DNA from: Piscicoccus intestinalis NBRC 104926
Lineage (GTDB): Bacteria; Actinomycetota; Actinomycetes; Actinomycetales; Dermatophilaceae
Assembly: GCF_001515525.1 (NCBI RefSeq)
Contig: NZ_BCNQ01000034.1
Span: 1 to 34,167, forward strand
Reading direction: 5' to 3'
Length of the DNA stretch: 34,167 bases
Shown: piece after piece, positions 15,979 to 25,623 of the stretch
Layout of the letters: each line of letters opens with the position of its first letter
Numbering within the stretch: the first letter of the stretch is position 1
Position numbers and translations under genes: made by a program
The notes under the pieces: generated by a model
Told to the model about the DNA's origin: nothing
What the model saw: the letters and a program-made list of their open reading frames with translations, nothing else
Databases searched by the model: none

Positions 15979-16692
15979 TCAGGCACGCCGTTCGCCGAGT
16001 TGGTCGGCGTGGGTCGCCGCGAAGACGGCGGCCTGCGTGCGTCGCTCCATGCCGAGTTTGGCGAGGATCGCGGTGATGTAGTTCTTCACCGTCTTCTCGG
16101 CGAGGAACAGCTGGGCGCCGATCTGGCGGTTGGTCAGCCCGTCGGCGACGAGCACGAGGATGCGGCGCTCCTGCGGCGTCAGGCTACGCAACCGCGGATC
16201 CGTGGCCGCCGGTGACGCGATCGTGTTCTGCGCACGGGCCACGGCGCGGCTGTCGAGGAGGTTCTCGCCGGCCGCCACCCGGCGGACCGTCTGCACGAGA
16301 TCACCCCCCCGGATGTCCTTGAGCAGGTATCCGGAGGCCCCGGCCAGCACCGCGGCCGTCAGGGCCTGCTCGTCGTCGAAGCTGGTGAGGATGAGCGCCC
16401 GGATCGTCGGGTCGACGGCCCGCACCTGGCGGCACACCTCGATGCCGGAGCCGTCCGGCAACCGCGCGTCGAGCACCGCGACGTCGGGGCGCATCGCGGG
16501 GATGCGGCGGGTCGCCTCGTCGGCGCTGCCCGACTCTCCCACGACGACGACATCGGGCTCGAGCTCGAGCAGTTCGCGCAGGCCCCGCCGCACGATCTCG
16601 TGATCGTCGACGAGGTAGACGCGCACGGCCGCTGCGCCCGAGCCCTTCGCCGCCAGGCCGGGCACGTCACTGAACCCTTCGGACCCCGTCAT
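15979..16692 (-). CDS. devR: DosR/DevR-like NarL-family response regulator
   Basis: A 237-residue response regulator. The receiver has acidic residues D29-D30, phosphoacceptor D75 (VAVLDARLPDG), T103 and K125. The LuxR-type DNA-binding domain (about 168-230) reads LAEKTVKNY...AKLGMERRTQAAVFA, nearly the same as mycobacterial DosR. K200, K203 and N204 align with its base-contacting K179, K182 and N183, so its target should be a DosR-like box, such as the one at 15864-15877. The extra N-terminal tail (residues 1-20) is unusual. The start ATG overlaps the glnE stop as ATGA, which suggests translational coupling to glnE. Confidence 0.88.
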   Translation of the reverse strand: MTGSEGFSDVPGLAAKGSGAAAVRVYLVDDHEIVRRGLRELLELEPDVVVVGESGSADEATRRIPAMRPDVAVLDARLPDGSGIEVCRQVRAVDPTIRALILTSFDDEQALTAAVLAGASGYLLKDIRGGDLVQTVRRVAAGENLLDSRAVARAQNTIASPAATDPRLRSLTPQERRILVLVADGLTNRQIGAQLFLAEKTVKNYITAILAKLGMERRTQAAVFAATHADQLGERRA

Positions 16693-19600
16693 CGGCCGGT
16701 CCCCTTTCTCTGCGTCGACGCCGGCGCCGCCCGGCTGTCGGTCGGTTCCCTGCCGTAGAACACTCGTTCGGTCACGGTGCGCGCGTGCCGCGCGGCGCGG
16801 GCATACCGTTCCGCGAGCTGCGACCCCTCGCCCGGGCCGCCGCCGAGAATGCGGTTGGCGCCCTCGGCGTCGCGCACGTCGGACGGTAGGGAGTCCGAGG
16901 CGCGCCCGCGCCACAGCAACATCGCGTCGCGGATGTCGGAGGCCAATTGCCATGCCTCCTCCAGCAGCTCGCCGTCGCTCGGGTCGAGCAGCCCGGCCGC
17001 GACCTCGGCGTGTAAAGCCGTCAGCGTACTCGCCGTCCGCAGCTGCGGGTGCTGCGCCGCGTGCTGCATCTGCAGCAGCTGCACGGTCCACTCGACGTCG
17101 GACAGGCCGCCGCGGCCCAGCTTGAGGTGGCGACGAGGATCGGCGCCGCGGGGCAACCGCTCCGACTCCATTCGGGCCTTGAGGCGCCGCACGTCTTTGA
17201 GTGCCCCGGAACTCAGGCCCGACTCGGGCCAGCGCATCGGGTCGACGAGGCGCATGAAGCGAGCGGCGAGCTCGGGGTCACCGGCGACCGGGCGGGCCCG
17301 CAGCAGGGCCTGCGCCTCCCACGTCACCGACCAGCGGCGGTAGTAGGCCTCGTAGTTCTCCACGGTCCGGGAGACCGGGCCGGCCTTGCCCTCGGGGCGC
17401 AGATCGAGATCGACCTCCAGAGCCGGCTCCGGCCCGGGCAGACCCACGAGTCGGCGCATCTCGAGCACCACGGCGCCGACCGTCGACGTGGCCTCCCGTT
17501 CGACGGCGCCCTCGCGGGGACGGTGCACGACGAGGAGGTCGGCGTCGGAGGCGTAGCCGCATTCGCCGCCGCCGAGCCGGCCCATGCCGATGAGGGCGAT
17601 GTCGGCCGGCACCGGCTCCCGGCGTTCCATCTCGATCTTGCGGATCGCGATGTGCAGCCCGGCCTCGAGGATCGCCTCGGTGAGGTCGGTGAGGGCGAGG
17701 CGCACCGTGTCGCCGTCGATGGCGCGCACGAGATCGGCGAGCGCGATCCGGAACAGCTCCTGGCGGCGGATGACGCGCGCTGCCTCGATCGCCCCCTCCG
17801 CGTCGTCCTTACGGTCGATCGCCGAGCGCATCGTGCGCATGAGCTGCTCGCGGGTGCGCGGGCGCAGGCCCTCGTCCTCGGCGAGCATGCGCACCGACTC
17901 CGGGGCGCGCATCAGCAGATCCGCGGCGTAGCGGCTGCGCGCGAGCACGTGCGCGAGCCGATCGGCGGCCCGGCCCTCGTCGCGCAGCATCTTCAGGTAC
18001 CAGTGGGTGGTGCCCAGGGAGTCCGAGAGCCGGCGGAACGCGAGCAGCCCGGCGTCGGGGTCGGTCTCGTCGGCGAACCAGCCGAGCATCACCGGTAGCA
18101 GCGTGCGCTGGATCGCCGCGGTGCGGTTGGTGCCGGTCGTCAACGACTCCAGGTGCCGCAGCGCGCCGGAGGGATCCCGGAAACCGAGGGCCGCGAGCCG
18201 GGCCTGGGCGGCCTCATGGGTGAGGCGGGCCTCGTCCTTCGACAGCCGCGCGATCGCCGACAGCAGCGGCCGGTAGAACAGCCGCTCGTGGATGCGGCGC
18301 ACCTCGCGCTTGTGCTCGCGCCACTTCTCGTTGAGTTCGGCCACCGGCTCTGTGCGCAGGCCGAGGCTGCGGCCGAGGCGGCGCAGGTCGTCGGGAGCCG
18401 ACGGCATGAGGTGGGTGCGGCGCATCCGCGACATCTGGATGCGGTGCTCGAGGCTGCGCAGGAACCGGTAGGCCGAGTCGAGCTCGGCGGCATCCTCGCG
18501 CGCGACATAGCCGCCGTCGGCGAGCGCCGCCAGGGCTTTCAGGGTGGTCGAGGAACGCAGCGACTCGTCGCCGCGGCCGTGTACGAGCTGCAGCAGCTGC
18601 ACCGAGAACTCGACGTCGCGCAGACCGCCCGCCCCGAGCTTGAGCTGACGGTCGGCGTCGCGCGAGGGCACGTGCTGCTCCACGCGGCGACGCATCGCCT
18701 GCACGTCCTCGACGAAGTTGGCGCGGCTCGCGGCCTCCCACACCATCGGGCCGACAGCCTCGATGTACGCGGCCCCGACCCGCTGGTCGCCGGCGACGAC
18801 ACGGGCCTTGAACAGCGCCTGGAACTCCCACGTCTTGGCCCACCGCTGGTAGTAGCCGAGGTGGCTCGCGACGGTGCGCACCAGCGGCCCCTGCTTGCCC
18901 TCGGGCCGCAGCGCCGCGTCGACCGGCCACAGCGTGCCCTCCGCCGTCGCGGCCGAACATGCCTTCATCACCGCCGAGGCCAGCACCGTGGCCGCCGCGA
19001 TGCAGTCGCCCTCCGAGACGGCCTCGGCGGCACCTGAGTCGGTCCGGTCCGACTGGGTCGCCTGTTCCGGCTCGGGCGGCTCGGGCGGCTCGGGCGGCTC
19101 GGCGACGAAGATGACGTCGACGTCGGAGACGTAGTTGAGTTCGCGCCCACCGCATTTGCCCATGCCGATCACGGCGAGACGGGCCTGCGCGGCGGCGTCG
19201 GGGTGCTGCTCGACGGCGATCGCGACGCCGGCCTCGAGCGCGGCGGAGGCAAGGTCGGCCAGGGCACCGGCGGCCCACGGCATCTCCTCCCCGGGGTCGT
19301 CGGCGGTCAGATCGAGCGCGGCGATGCCGAGCAACTGCTCGCGGTAGCCCAGCCGCAGCGCGTCCTCGGCGTAACGATCGCCTCGCGCGCCCGGGCCGAC
19401 GGCCGCGACGAGCCGCTCGGAGCGTTCAGAGGCGGTGGGGCGCTCGGCGTACGCGGCCGCGGGCCACTGTCGGGGGTGCCGCACGAGGTGGTCGCCGAGG
19501 GCGGTCGACGCGCCGAGTACCGCGAGGAGCCGGTCGCGCTCCGGACTGTGGCCGCGCAGGAGGTCGCGCAGCTCGTCGACACGCGGGTCGCGGACGGCCG

Positions 19601-19841
19601 GGCCGCCGAGGCCCTCACCGGCGGCGGCCTCGAGCAGCCGCACGAGCGTGAGCAGCGCGAGCACCGGCTCCGCGGTGTAGGCGAGCGCCCGCAGCAGCCC
19701 GGTCTCGTCGCCGTCGAGGTCGACGAGATCCGCGAGCGTCGGGGATTGCGCGAGGCTCAGCGCCCGCCCGCTGTCCTCGAACCCCAGGCGCGCCAACCAG
19801 GCTGCGGGGCTGCTCTGCCCGCGTTCCACGCGTACCGACAT
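16689..19841 (-). CDS. glnE: Bifunctional glutamine synthetase adenylyltransferase/deadenylylase GlnE
   Basis: GlnE adds and removes AMP on a tyrosine of GlnA, lowering or restoring its activity. The 1050-residue protein has the expected two nucleotidyltransferase domains. The deadenylylating N-terminal one has GKCGGRELNYVSDVDVIF near residue 235, and the adenylylating C-terminal one has GRLGGGECGYASDADLLV near 760. Each contains the DxD metal motif and is followed by a helical bundle. A Pro-Glu insert (EPPEPPEPPEPE) follows the first catalytic motif and comes from a 9-bp tandem repeat. A GTG codon at 19844 directly precedes the chosen ATG. The glnA2 gene lies 154 nt upstream, as in M. tuberculosis; the devR-like gene overlaps its end. 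Confidence 0.95.
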   Translation of the reverse strand: MSVRVERGQSSPAAWLARLGFEDSGRALSLAQSPTLADLVDLDGDETGLLRALAYTAEPVLALLTLVRLLEAAAGEGLGGPAVRDPRVDELRDLLRGHSPERDRLLAVLGASTALGDHLVRHPRQWPAAAYAERPTASERSERLVAAVGPGARGDRYAEDALRLGYREQLLGIAALDLTADDPGEEMPWAAGALADLASAALEAGVAIAVEQHPDAAAQARLAVIGMGKCGGRELNYVSDVDVIFVAEPPEPPEPPEPEQATQSDRTDSGAAEAVSEGDCIAAATVLASAVMKACSAATAEGTLWPVDAALRPEGKQGPLVRTVASHLGYYQRWAKTWEFQALFKARVVAGDQRVGAAYIEAVGPMVWEAASRANFVEDVQAMRRRVEQHVPSRDADRQLKLGAGGLRDVEFSVQLLQLVHGRGDESLRSSTTLKALAALADGGYVAREDAAELDSAYRFLRSLEHRIQMSRMRRTHLMPSAPDDLRRLGRSLGLRTEPVAELNEKWREHKREVRRIHERLFYRPLLSAIARLSKDEARLTHEAAQARLAALGFRDPSGALRHLESLTTGTNRTAAIQRTLLPVMLGWFADETDPDAGLLAFRRLSDSLGTTHWYLKMLRDEGRAADRLAHVLARSRYAADLLMRAPESVRMLAEDEGLRPRTREQLMRTMRSAIDRKDDAEGAIEAARVIRRQELFRIALADLVRAIDGDTVRLALTDLTEAILEAGLHIAIRKIEMERREPVPADIALIGMGRLGGGECGYASDADLLVVHRPREGAVEREATSTVGAVVLEMRRLVGLPGPEPALEVDLDLRPEGKAGPVSRTVENYEAYYRRWSVTWEAQALLRARPVAGDPELAARFMRLVDPMRWPESGLSSGALKDVRRLKARMESERLPRGADPRRHLKLGRGGLSDVEWTVQLLQMQHAAQHPQLRTASTLTALHAEVAAGLLDPSDGELLEEAWQLASDIRDAMLLWRGRASDSLPSDVRDAEGANRILGGGPGEGSQLAERYARAARHARTVTERVFYGREPTDSRAAPASTQRKGTGR
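19069..19102. repeat. 9-bp tandem repeat in glnE
   Basis: Three full GGCTCGGGC units plus a partial one encode the EPPEPPEPPEPE insert on the minus strand, just after the first catalytic DxD motif. Confidence 0.85.
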
Positions 19842-19998
19842 CACGTTCGCAGTTCACCGTTTCTGGGCACCGGCGCGGCGCCCCTGCGGCGGCCCGGCCG
19901 GAGCTCCGTGTTCGCATCCGTGCCCGCTCGTCGAGGCCACCGGCGGCCCCGCGAGGACCCAGATGACCGCCGCACGAGATCGAACCGGCGCCGGCTGG

Positions 19999-21336
19999 CT
20001 ACAGGATGGGCAGCAGACGCTCGAGTTCGAACGGGGTGACCTGGGCTCGGTAATCCTTCCACTCCTGACGCTTGTTGCGCAGGAAGACGTCGAAGACATG
20101 CTCACCGAGCGTCTCGGCGACCAACTCCGAACGCTCCATCGTCGCGATCGCCTCGTGCAGCGACGTCGGCAGCGCCGCGATGCCCATCGCCTGCCGCTCG
20201 GCCTCCGTGAGGGCCCAGACGTCGTCCTCGGCCTCCTCGGGCAACTCGTATTCTTCCTCGACGCCCTTGAGCCCGGCTGACAGCAGCACCGCGAACGCCA
20301 GGTAGGGGTTGCACGCGGGGTCGAGGGTGCGTACCTCGATCCGAGAGCTGTTCTCCTTCGACGGCTTGTACATCGGCACCCGCACCATCGCGCTGCCGTT
20401 GTTGTGCCCCCAACAGACGTAGGCCGGGGCCTCGCCGCCGCCCCAGAGCCGCTTGTAGGAGTTGACCCACTGGTTGGTGACCGCGACGATCTCGCTGCCG
20501 TGCCGCAGCAGACCCGCGATGAACTGGCGCGCGACCTTGCTCAGCTGATACCGCGAGCCGCCCTCGTAGAAGACGTTGCGGTCGCCCTCGAACAGCGACA
20601 GGTGGGTGTGCATGCCGGAGCCCTGCGCGCCGGACAACGGCTTGGGCATGAAGGAGGCGAAGCAGTCCTGCTGGAGGGCGACCTCCTTGATGACCGTGCG
20701 GAACGTCATGATGTTGTCCGCCGTGGACAGCGCGTCGGCGTAGCGCAGGTCGATCTCCTGCTGGCCGGGCCCCGTCTCGTGGTGGGAGAACTCCACCGAG
20801 ATGCCCATCGACTCCAGCATCGTGATCGCCCGGCGCCGGAAGTCCTGCCCGAGGCCCTGGGGCACGTGGTCGAAGTAGCCCGACTGGTCGACGGGCTCCG
20901 GAGCCTGACCGGGGCGCATCGGGGTCTTGAAGAGGAAGAACTCGATCTCGGGGTGGGTGTAGAAGCTGAACCCCATGTCGGAGGCCTTCGCCAGCGCCCG
21001 GCGCAGCACGAACCGCGGGTCGGCGTAGCTCGGGGCGCCATCGGGCAGCAGGATGTCGGCGAACATGCGGGCGGTGCCGGGCGGGGCGCCGCGCCACGGC
21101 AGCACCTGGAACGAGCTCGGGTCGGGCTTGACGAGCATGTCGGACTCGGTGACGCGGGAGAAGCCCTCGATGGCGCTGCCGTCGAAGCCCAGTCCCTCCT
21201 CGAAGGCGCCCTCGAGCTCGGCCGGTGCGACCGCCACCGACTTCAGCGTGCCGAGAACGTCGGTGAACCACAGGCGCACGAAGCGGATGTCGCGTTCCTC
21301 GATCGTGCGCAGCACGAACTCCTGTTGACGATCCAT
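19999..21336 (-). CDS. glnA2: Second type I glutamine synthetase (GlnA2-like)
   Basis: A 445-residue glutamine synthetase of the shorter actinobacterial GlnA2 type. It has FDGSAIEGF near 55, GSGMHTHLSLF near 240, NGSAMVRVP near 330 and a C-terminal FELERLLPIL. Its place upstream of glnE matches Rv2222c. The family makes glutamine or, in related actinobacterial paralogues, glutamylated amines; core motifs favour a real synthetase. YELPEEAEDDVW replaces the YELPPEE adenylylation context of GlnA, so control by GlnE is less certain. ATG 21336 is preceded at 6 nt by CAAGAT, a weak -10. I find no clear GlnR box here, unlike glnA. Confidence 0.9.
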   Translation of the reverse strand: MDRQQEFVLRTIEERDIRFVRLWFTDVLGTLKSVAVAPAELEGAFEEGLGFDGSAIEGFSRVTESDMLVKPDPSSFQVLPWRGAPPGTARMFADILLPDGAPSYADPRFVLRRALAKASDMGFSFYTHPEIEFFLFKTPMRPGQAPEPVDQSGYFDHVPQGLGQDFRRRAITMLESMGISVEFSHHETGPGQQEIDLRYADALSTADNIMTFRTVIKEVALQQDCFASFMPKPLSGAQGSGMHTHLSLFEGDRNVFYEGGSRYQLSKVARQFIAGLLRHGSEIVAVTNQWVNSYKRLWGGGEAPAYVCWGHNNGSAMVRVPMYKPSKENSSRIEVRTLDPACNPYLAFAVLLSAGLKGVEEEYELPEEAEDDVWALTEAERQAMGIAALPTSLHEAIATMERSELVAETLGEHVFDVFLRNKRQEWKDYRAQVTPFELERLLPIL

Positions 21337-21394
21337 AGGACGATCTTGCCGCACCACCGCGGCTGACGACGCACCGACCACGCGGGAGGCGGGT

Positions 21395-21477
21395 GTTGCA
21401 TCGAACCAGCCGGGCCGTCGGGGATCTTTCGGGGATCTTTCGGGATCTTCGAGCAACGTTCGTGAGTGCGTTGCATC
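21395..21477. promoter_or_regulatory. Repeat-rich divergent control region of glnA2 and SRPBCC gene
   Basis: This spacer has three tandem 10-11-bp TCGGGGATCTT units (21418-21449), two GTTGCATC direct repeats (21395-21402, 21470-21477) and the inverted repeat GCAACG-N10-CGTTGC (21453-21474). It lies between divergent genes, so one or more may be regulator sites. Confidence 0.4.
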
Positions 21478-21555
21478 CCGAGCGCATCGGTGATGAGGTT
21501 GACTGACCAGCATGGCTCGCCGGGTCGCCGGCGAGATGGGATCGAGGAGGTTGCG

Positions 21556-21963
21556 ATGACCGTGGAGAATGCCGGGTCCGAACCGGACACCGATCGGCCG
21601 GACACCATCGAGGTTGTCCAGCACGTGGCGCGGCCGGTCGGTGAGGTGTGGGCGCGACTGACGCAGAAGGAGGGCATCGAGGCCTTCCTGGGCGAGGGAG
21701 CGATGCTCGGCGGCAAGGGGGACAAGTGGCGCGCGGGCGACGGAACGTACGGGGTGACGCGTAGCTACCATCCCGAGCAGCAGGTGCGCGTGTCCTGGCA
21801 CGCCGACGACGAGGCTCCTCCGACGATGGTGGACCTGCAGATGACCCCCGAGGGAGACGGCACGCTGCTGACCCTGCGCCACGAGCACCTGCCGCAGGAC
21901 GCCGACCGCCAGGCCCTGTCGCAGCGCTGGGACGCCGCGATGCACCGCCTGACCCAGGTCTGA
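21556..21963 (+). CDS. SRPBCC/AHSA1-like small protein
   Basis: A 135-residue protein with the START/SRPBCC layout: an N-terminal strand (IEVVQHVARPVGEVWARLTQKEGIEAFLGEGA) leading to the AHA1-type wall (YGVTRSYHPEQQVRVSWHADD), a strand pair (PTMVDLQMTPEGDGTLLTLRHEHLP) and a long C-terminal helix ending WDAAMHRLTQV. Such folds bind hydrophobic ligands or assist chaperones; the ligand is unknown. GAGGAGG at 21544-21550 supports ATG 21556 over an in-frame start at 21466. It diverges from glnA2, and a strong hairpin follows. Confidence 0.85.
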   Translation: MTVENAGSEPDTDRPDTIEVVQHVARPVGEVWARLTQKEGIEAFLGEGAMLGGKGDKWRAGDGTYGVTRSYHPEQQVRVSWHADDEAPPTMVDLQMTPEGDGTLLTLRHEHLPQDADRQALSQRWDAAMHRLTQV

Positions 21964-22013
21964 GCTGGCTGAGCCGACCGAGCCGGCTGCGCCCGACGGT
22001 TACCCGGACGCAC

Positions 22014-22050
22014 CGAAGGCCCCGACGCGAACGATCGCGCGGGGCCTTCG
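22014..22050 (+). terminator. Hairpin terminator after the SRPBCC gene
   Basis: A stem of about 15 bp (22014-22029 with 22036-22050, one bulged A) closes a 6-nt loop. Confidence 0.8.
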
Positions 22051-22139
22051 TCGTGGCTGGGTGTTCTCGCCGGAGTCAGCGCCCTGCGCACTCGCAGCGG
22101 GGCTGGCCGGGCTGCCCGGGCTGGCCCGGCTCGGCGAGC

Positions 22140-22328
22140 TCAGTCGAGGCCGTCCTCCTCGCGGCGGCGGCGGTCCTCCTCGTCCCAGGCTTCGGTCTTC
22201 TCGCGGGCGGTCTCCAGGGCGCGGGACGCCTCGTCGCGGGAGCCGTAGGGGCCCATGATGTTCTCACCGGCGGACTTGTTGTCGTCGTCCTCCACCTGGC
22301 CGGTCTTCACGTTGTACCAGTACTGCAT
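22140..22328 (-). CDS. Small SPOR-like actinobacterial protein
   Basis: A 62-residue hydrophilic protein beginning MQYWYNVKTGQVEDDD, with MGPYGSRDEASRALETAREKTEAWDEED in the middle and an acidic/basic tail. Proteins of this size and pattern are widespread in actinobacteria and often labelled SPOR-domain or, wrongly, methionine aminopeptidase. The GPY...EAxRAL pattern is the SPOR-like helix. The role is unknown. GGGAGG at 22335-22340 sets the start at 22328 rather than 22367, and a TACAGT -10 box lies at 22366-22371. It is divergent from the polyphosphate glucokinase gene. Confidence 0.8.
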   Translation of the reverse strand: MQYWYNVKTGQVEDDDNKSAGENIMGPYGSRDEASRALETAREKTEAWDEEDRRRREEDGLD

Positions 22329-22365
22329 CACAAACCTCCCGGGTCGACGGTGAGCCGCTGGCACC

Positions 22366-22371
22366 ACTGTA
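22366..22371 (-). promoter_or_regulatory. -10 box (TACAGT) of the SPOR-like gene
   Basis: The minus-strand TACAGT would give a leader of about 30 nt carrying the GGGAGG ribosome site. Confidence 0.5.
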
Positions 22372-22430
22372 GGCGCGCGCCGTCAGCAGCGGGAGGTCGC
22401 GTAAGGCGCTTCCACCCGGGGCCGCCCGCC

Positions 22431-22436
22431 TAGACT
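22431..22436 (+). promoter_or_regulatory. ppgK -10 box (TAGACT)
   Basis: TAGACT gives a leader of about 28 nt with AGGAG at 22461-22465 before ATG 22471. Confidence 0.55.
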
Positions 22437-22470
22437 TCGCCCGAACGACACGGATCAGGCAGGAGCAGAC

Positions 22471-23247
22471 ATGGCCGACAAGACCTTCCCTCTCGGTATC
22501 GATGTGGGCGGCAGTGGCATCAAGGGCGCTCCGGTGGACCTCGACCAGGGCGAGTTCGCGACGGAGCGGCAACGCATCGAGACGCCCGGGGAGTCGACTC
22601 CGAGCAACGTCGCAGACGTCATCGCGCAGGTCCTCGGGGCGTTCGAAAGCCAGACCGCCGGGCAACCGATCGGCATTACGGTGCCGGCGGTCGTGACGCA
22701 CGGTGTCGTGCGCTCTGCCGCCAACATCGACAAGTCCTGGATCGACACCGACGCGGAGTCGCTGCTGCGCGAAAAGCTCGGACGAGCCGTCACGGTGCTC
22801 AACGACGCCGACGCCGCCGGGGTCGCCGAGATGCAGTTCGGTGCCGGACGCGGGATCAAGGGCACCGTGCTCATGGCGACGCTCGGCACGGGTATCGGCT
22901 CGGCCCTGTTCGTCGACGGGATTCTCGTGCCGAACACCGAGCTCGGTCACCTCGAACTCGACGGGCACGACGCCGAGACCCGCGCCGCGAACAGCGCCCG
23001 GGAGAACGAGGACCTCTCCTGGGGCAAGTGGGCCAAGCGTCTGCAGCGGTACTTCTCGCACGTGGAGAACCTGCTGTGGCCCGACCTCATCATCATCGGC
23101 GGCGGCGTGAGCAAGAAGGCGCAGAAATACCTGCCCAAGCTCGATCTGCGCACCCAGATCATCCCCGCCGTGCTGCAGAACGACGCCGGCATCATCGGCG
23201 CCGCCTGGCAGGCGGTGCACGACGCGGAACTGAAGCAGCCGAGCTGA
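22471..23247 (+). CDS. ppgK: Polyphosphate glucokinase (ROK family)
   Basis: This kinase phosphorylates glucose using polyphosphate or ATP. The 258-residue length is typical. The phosphate-1 motif is [18 protein letters not shown] (near 7-24), the phosphate-2 and adenosine motifs are [12 protein letters not shown] (near 137) and [14 protein letters not shown] (near 207), and the actinobacterial PPGK signature [13 protein letters not shown] is near 155. Like other PPGKs, it lacks the zinc-binding cysteines of ROK repressors. It converges with the hydrolase gene downstream. Confidence 0.95.
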   Translation: MADKTFPLGIDVGGSGIKGAPVDLDQGEFATERQRIETPGESTPSNVADVIAQVLGAFESQTAGQPIGITVPAVVTHGVVRSAANIDKSWIDTDAESLLREKLGRAVTVLNDADAAGVAEMQFGAGRGIKGTVLMATLGTGIGSALFVDGILVPNTELGHLELDGHDAETRAANSARENEDLSWGKWAKRLQRYFSHVENLLWPDLIIIGGGVSKKAQKYLPKLDLRTQIIPAVLQNDAGIIGAAWQAVHDAELKQPS

Positions 23248-23248
23248 A

Positions 23249-23275
23249 CTCGCCCCGCTCGGGCCCGAGGGCGAG
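23249..23275. terminator. Shared hairpin between convergent ppgK and hydrolase genes
   Basis: CTCGCCC (23249) pairs with GGGCGAG (to 23275) around an inner CTCGGGCCCGAG palindrome. It could stop transcripts from both sides. Confidence 0.6.
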
Positions 23276-23279
23276 CTCC

Positions 23280-25495
<2,216 letters not shown>

Positions 25496-25526
25496 GACCG
25501 CCAACGGCGCAGCCCGACAAACGACG

Positions 25527-25596
25527 CTGAGAACTGCGTGTCGCGGTGAGAACTGCAGTCCGGACTGCAGTTCCGACCACGACACGCAGTTCTCAG
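25527..25596. repeat. 70-bp palindromic element, copy 1
   Basis: Two 35-bp arms with 3 mismatches meet at 25561/25562 with no spacer. Each arm holds two direct copies of GAGAACTGC. It lies between the ends of convergent guaB1 and gntP. A second copy is at 33385-33448. It may act as a two-way terminator, but it is far longer than the other hairpins here. Confidence 0.9.
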
Positions 25597-25623
25597 GGGC
25601 GTGGGTCTCGGGGCGTGGGGGGC

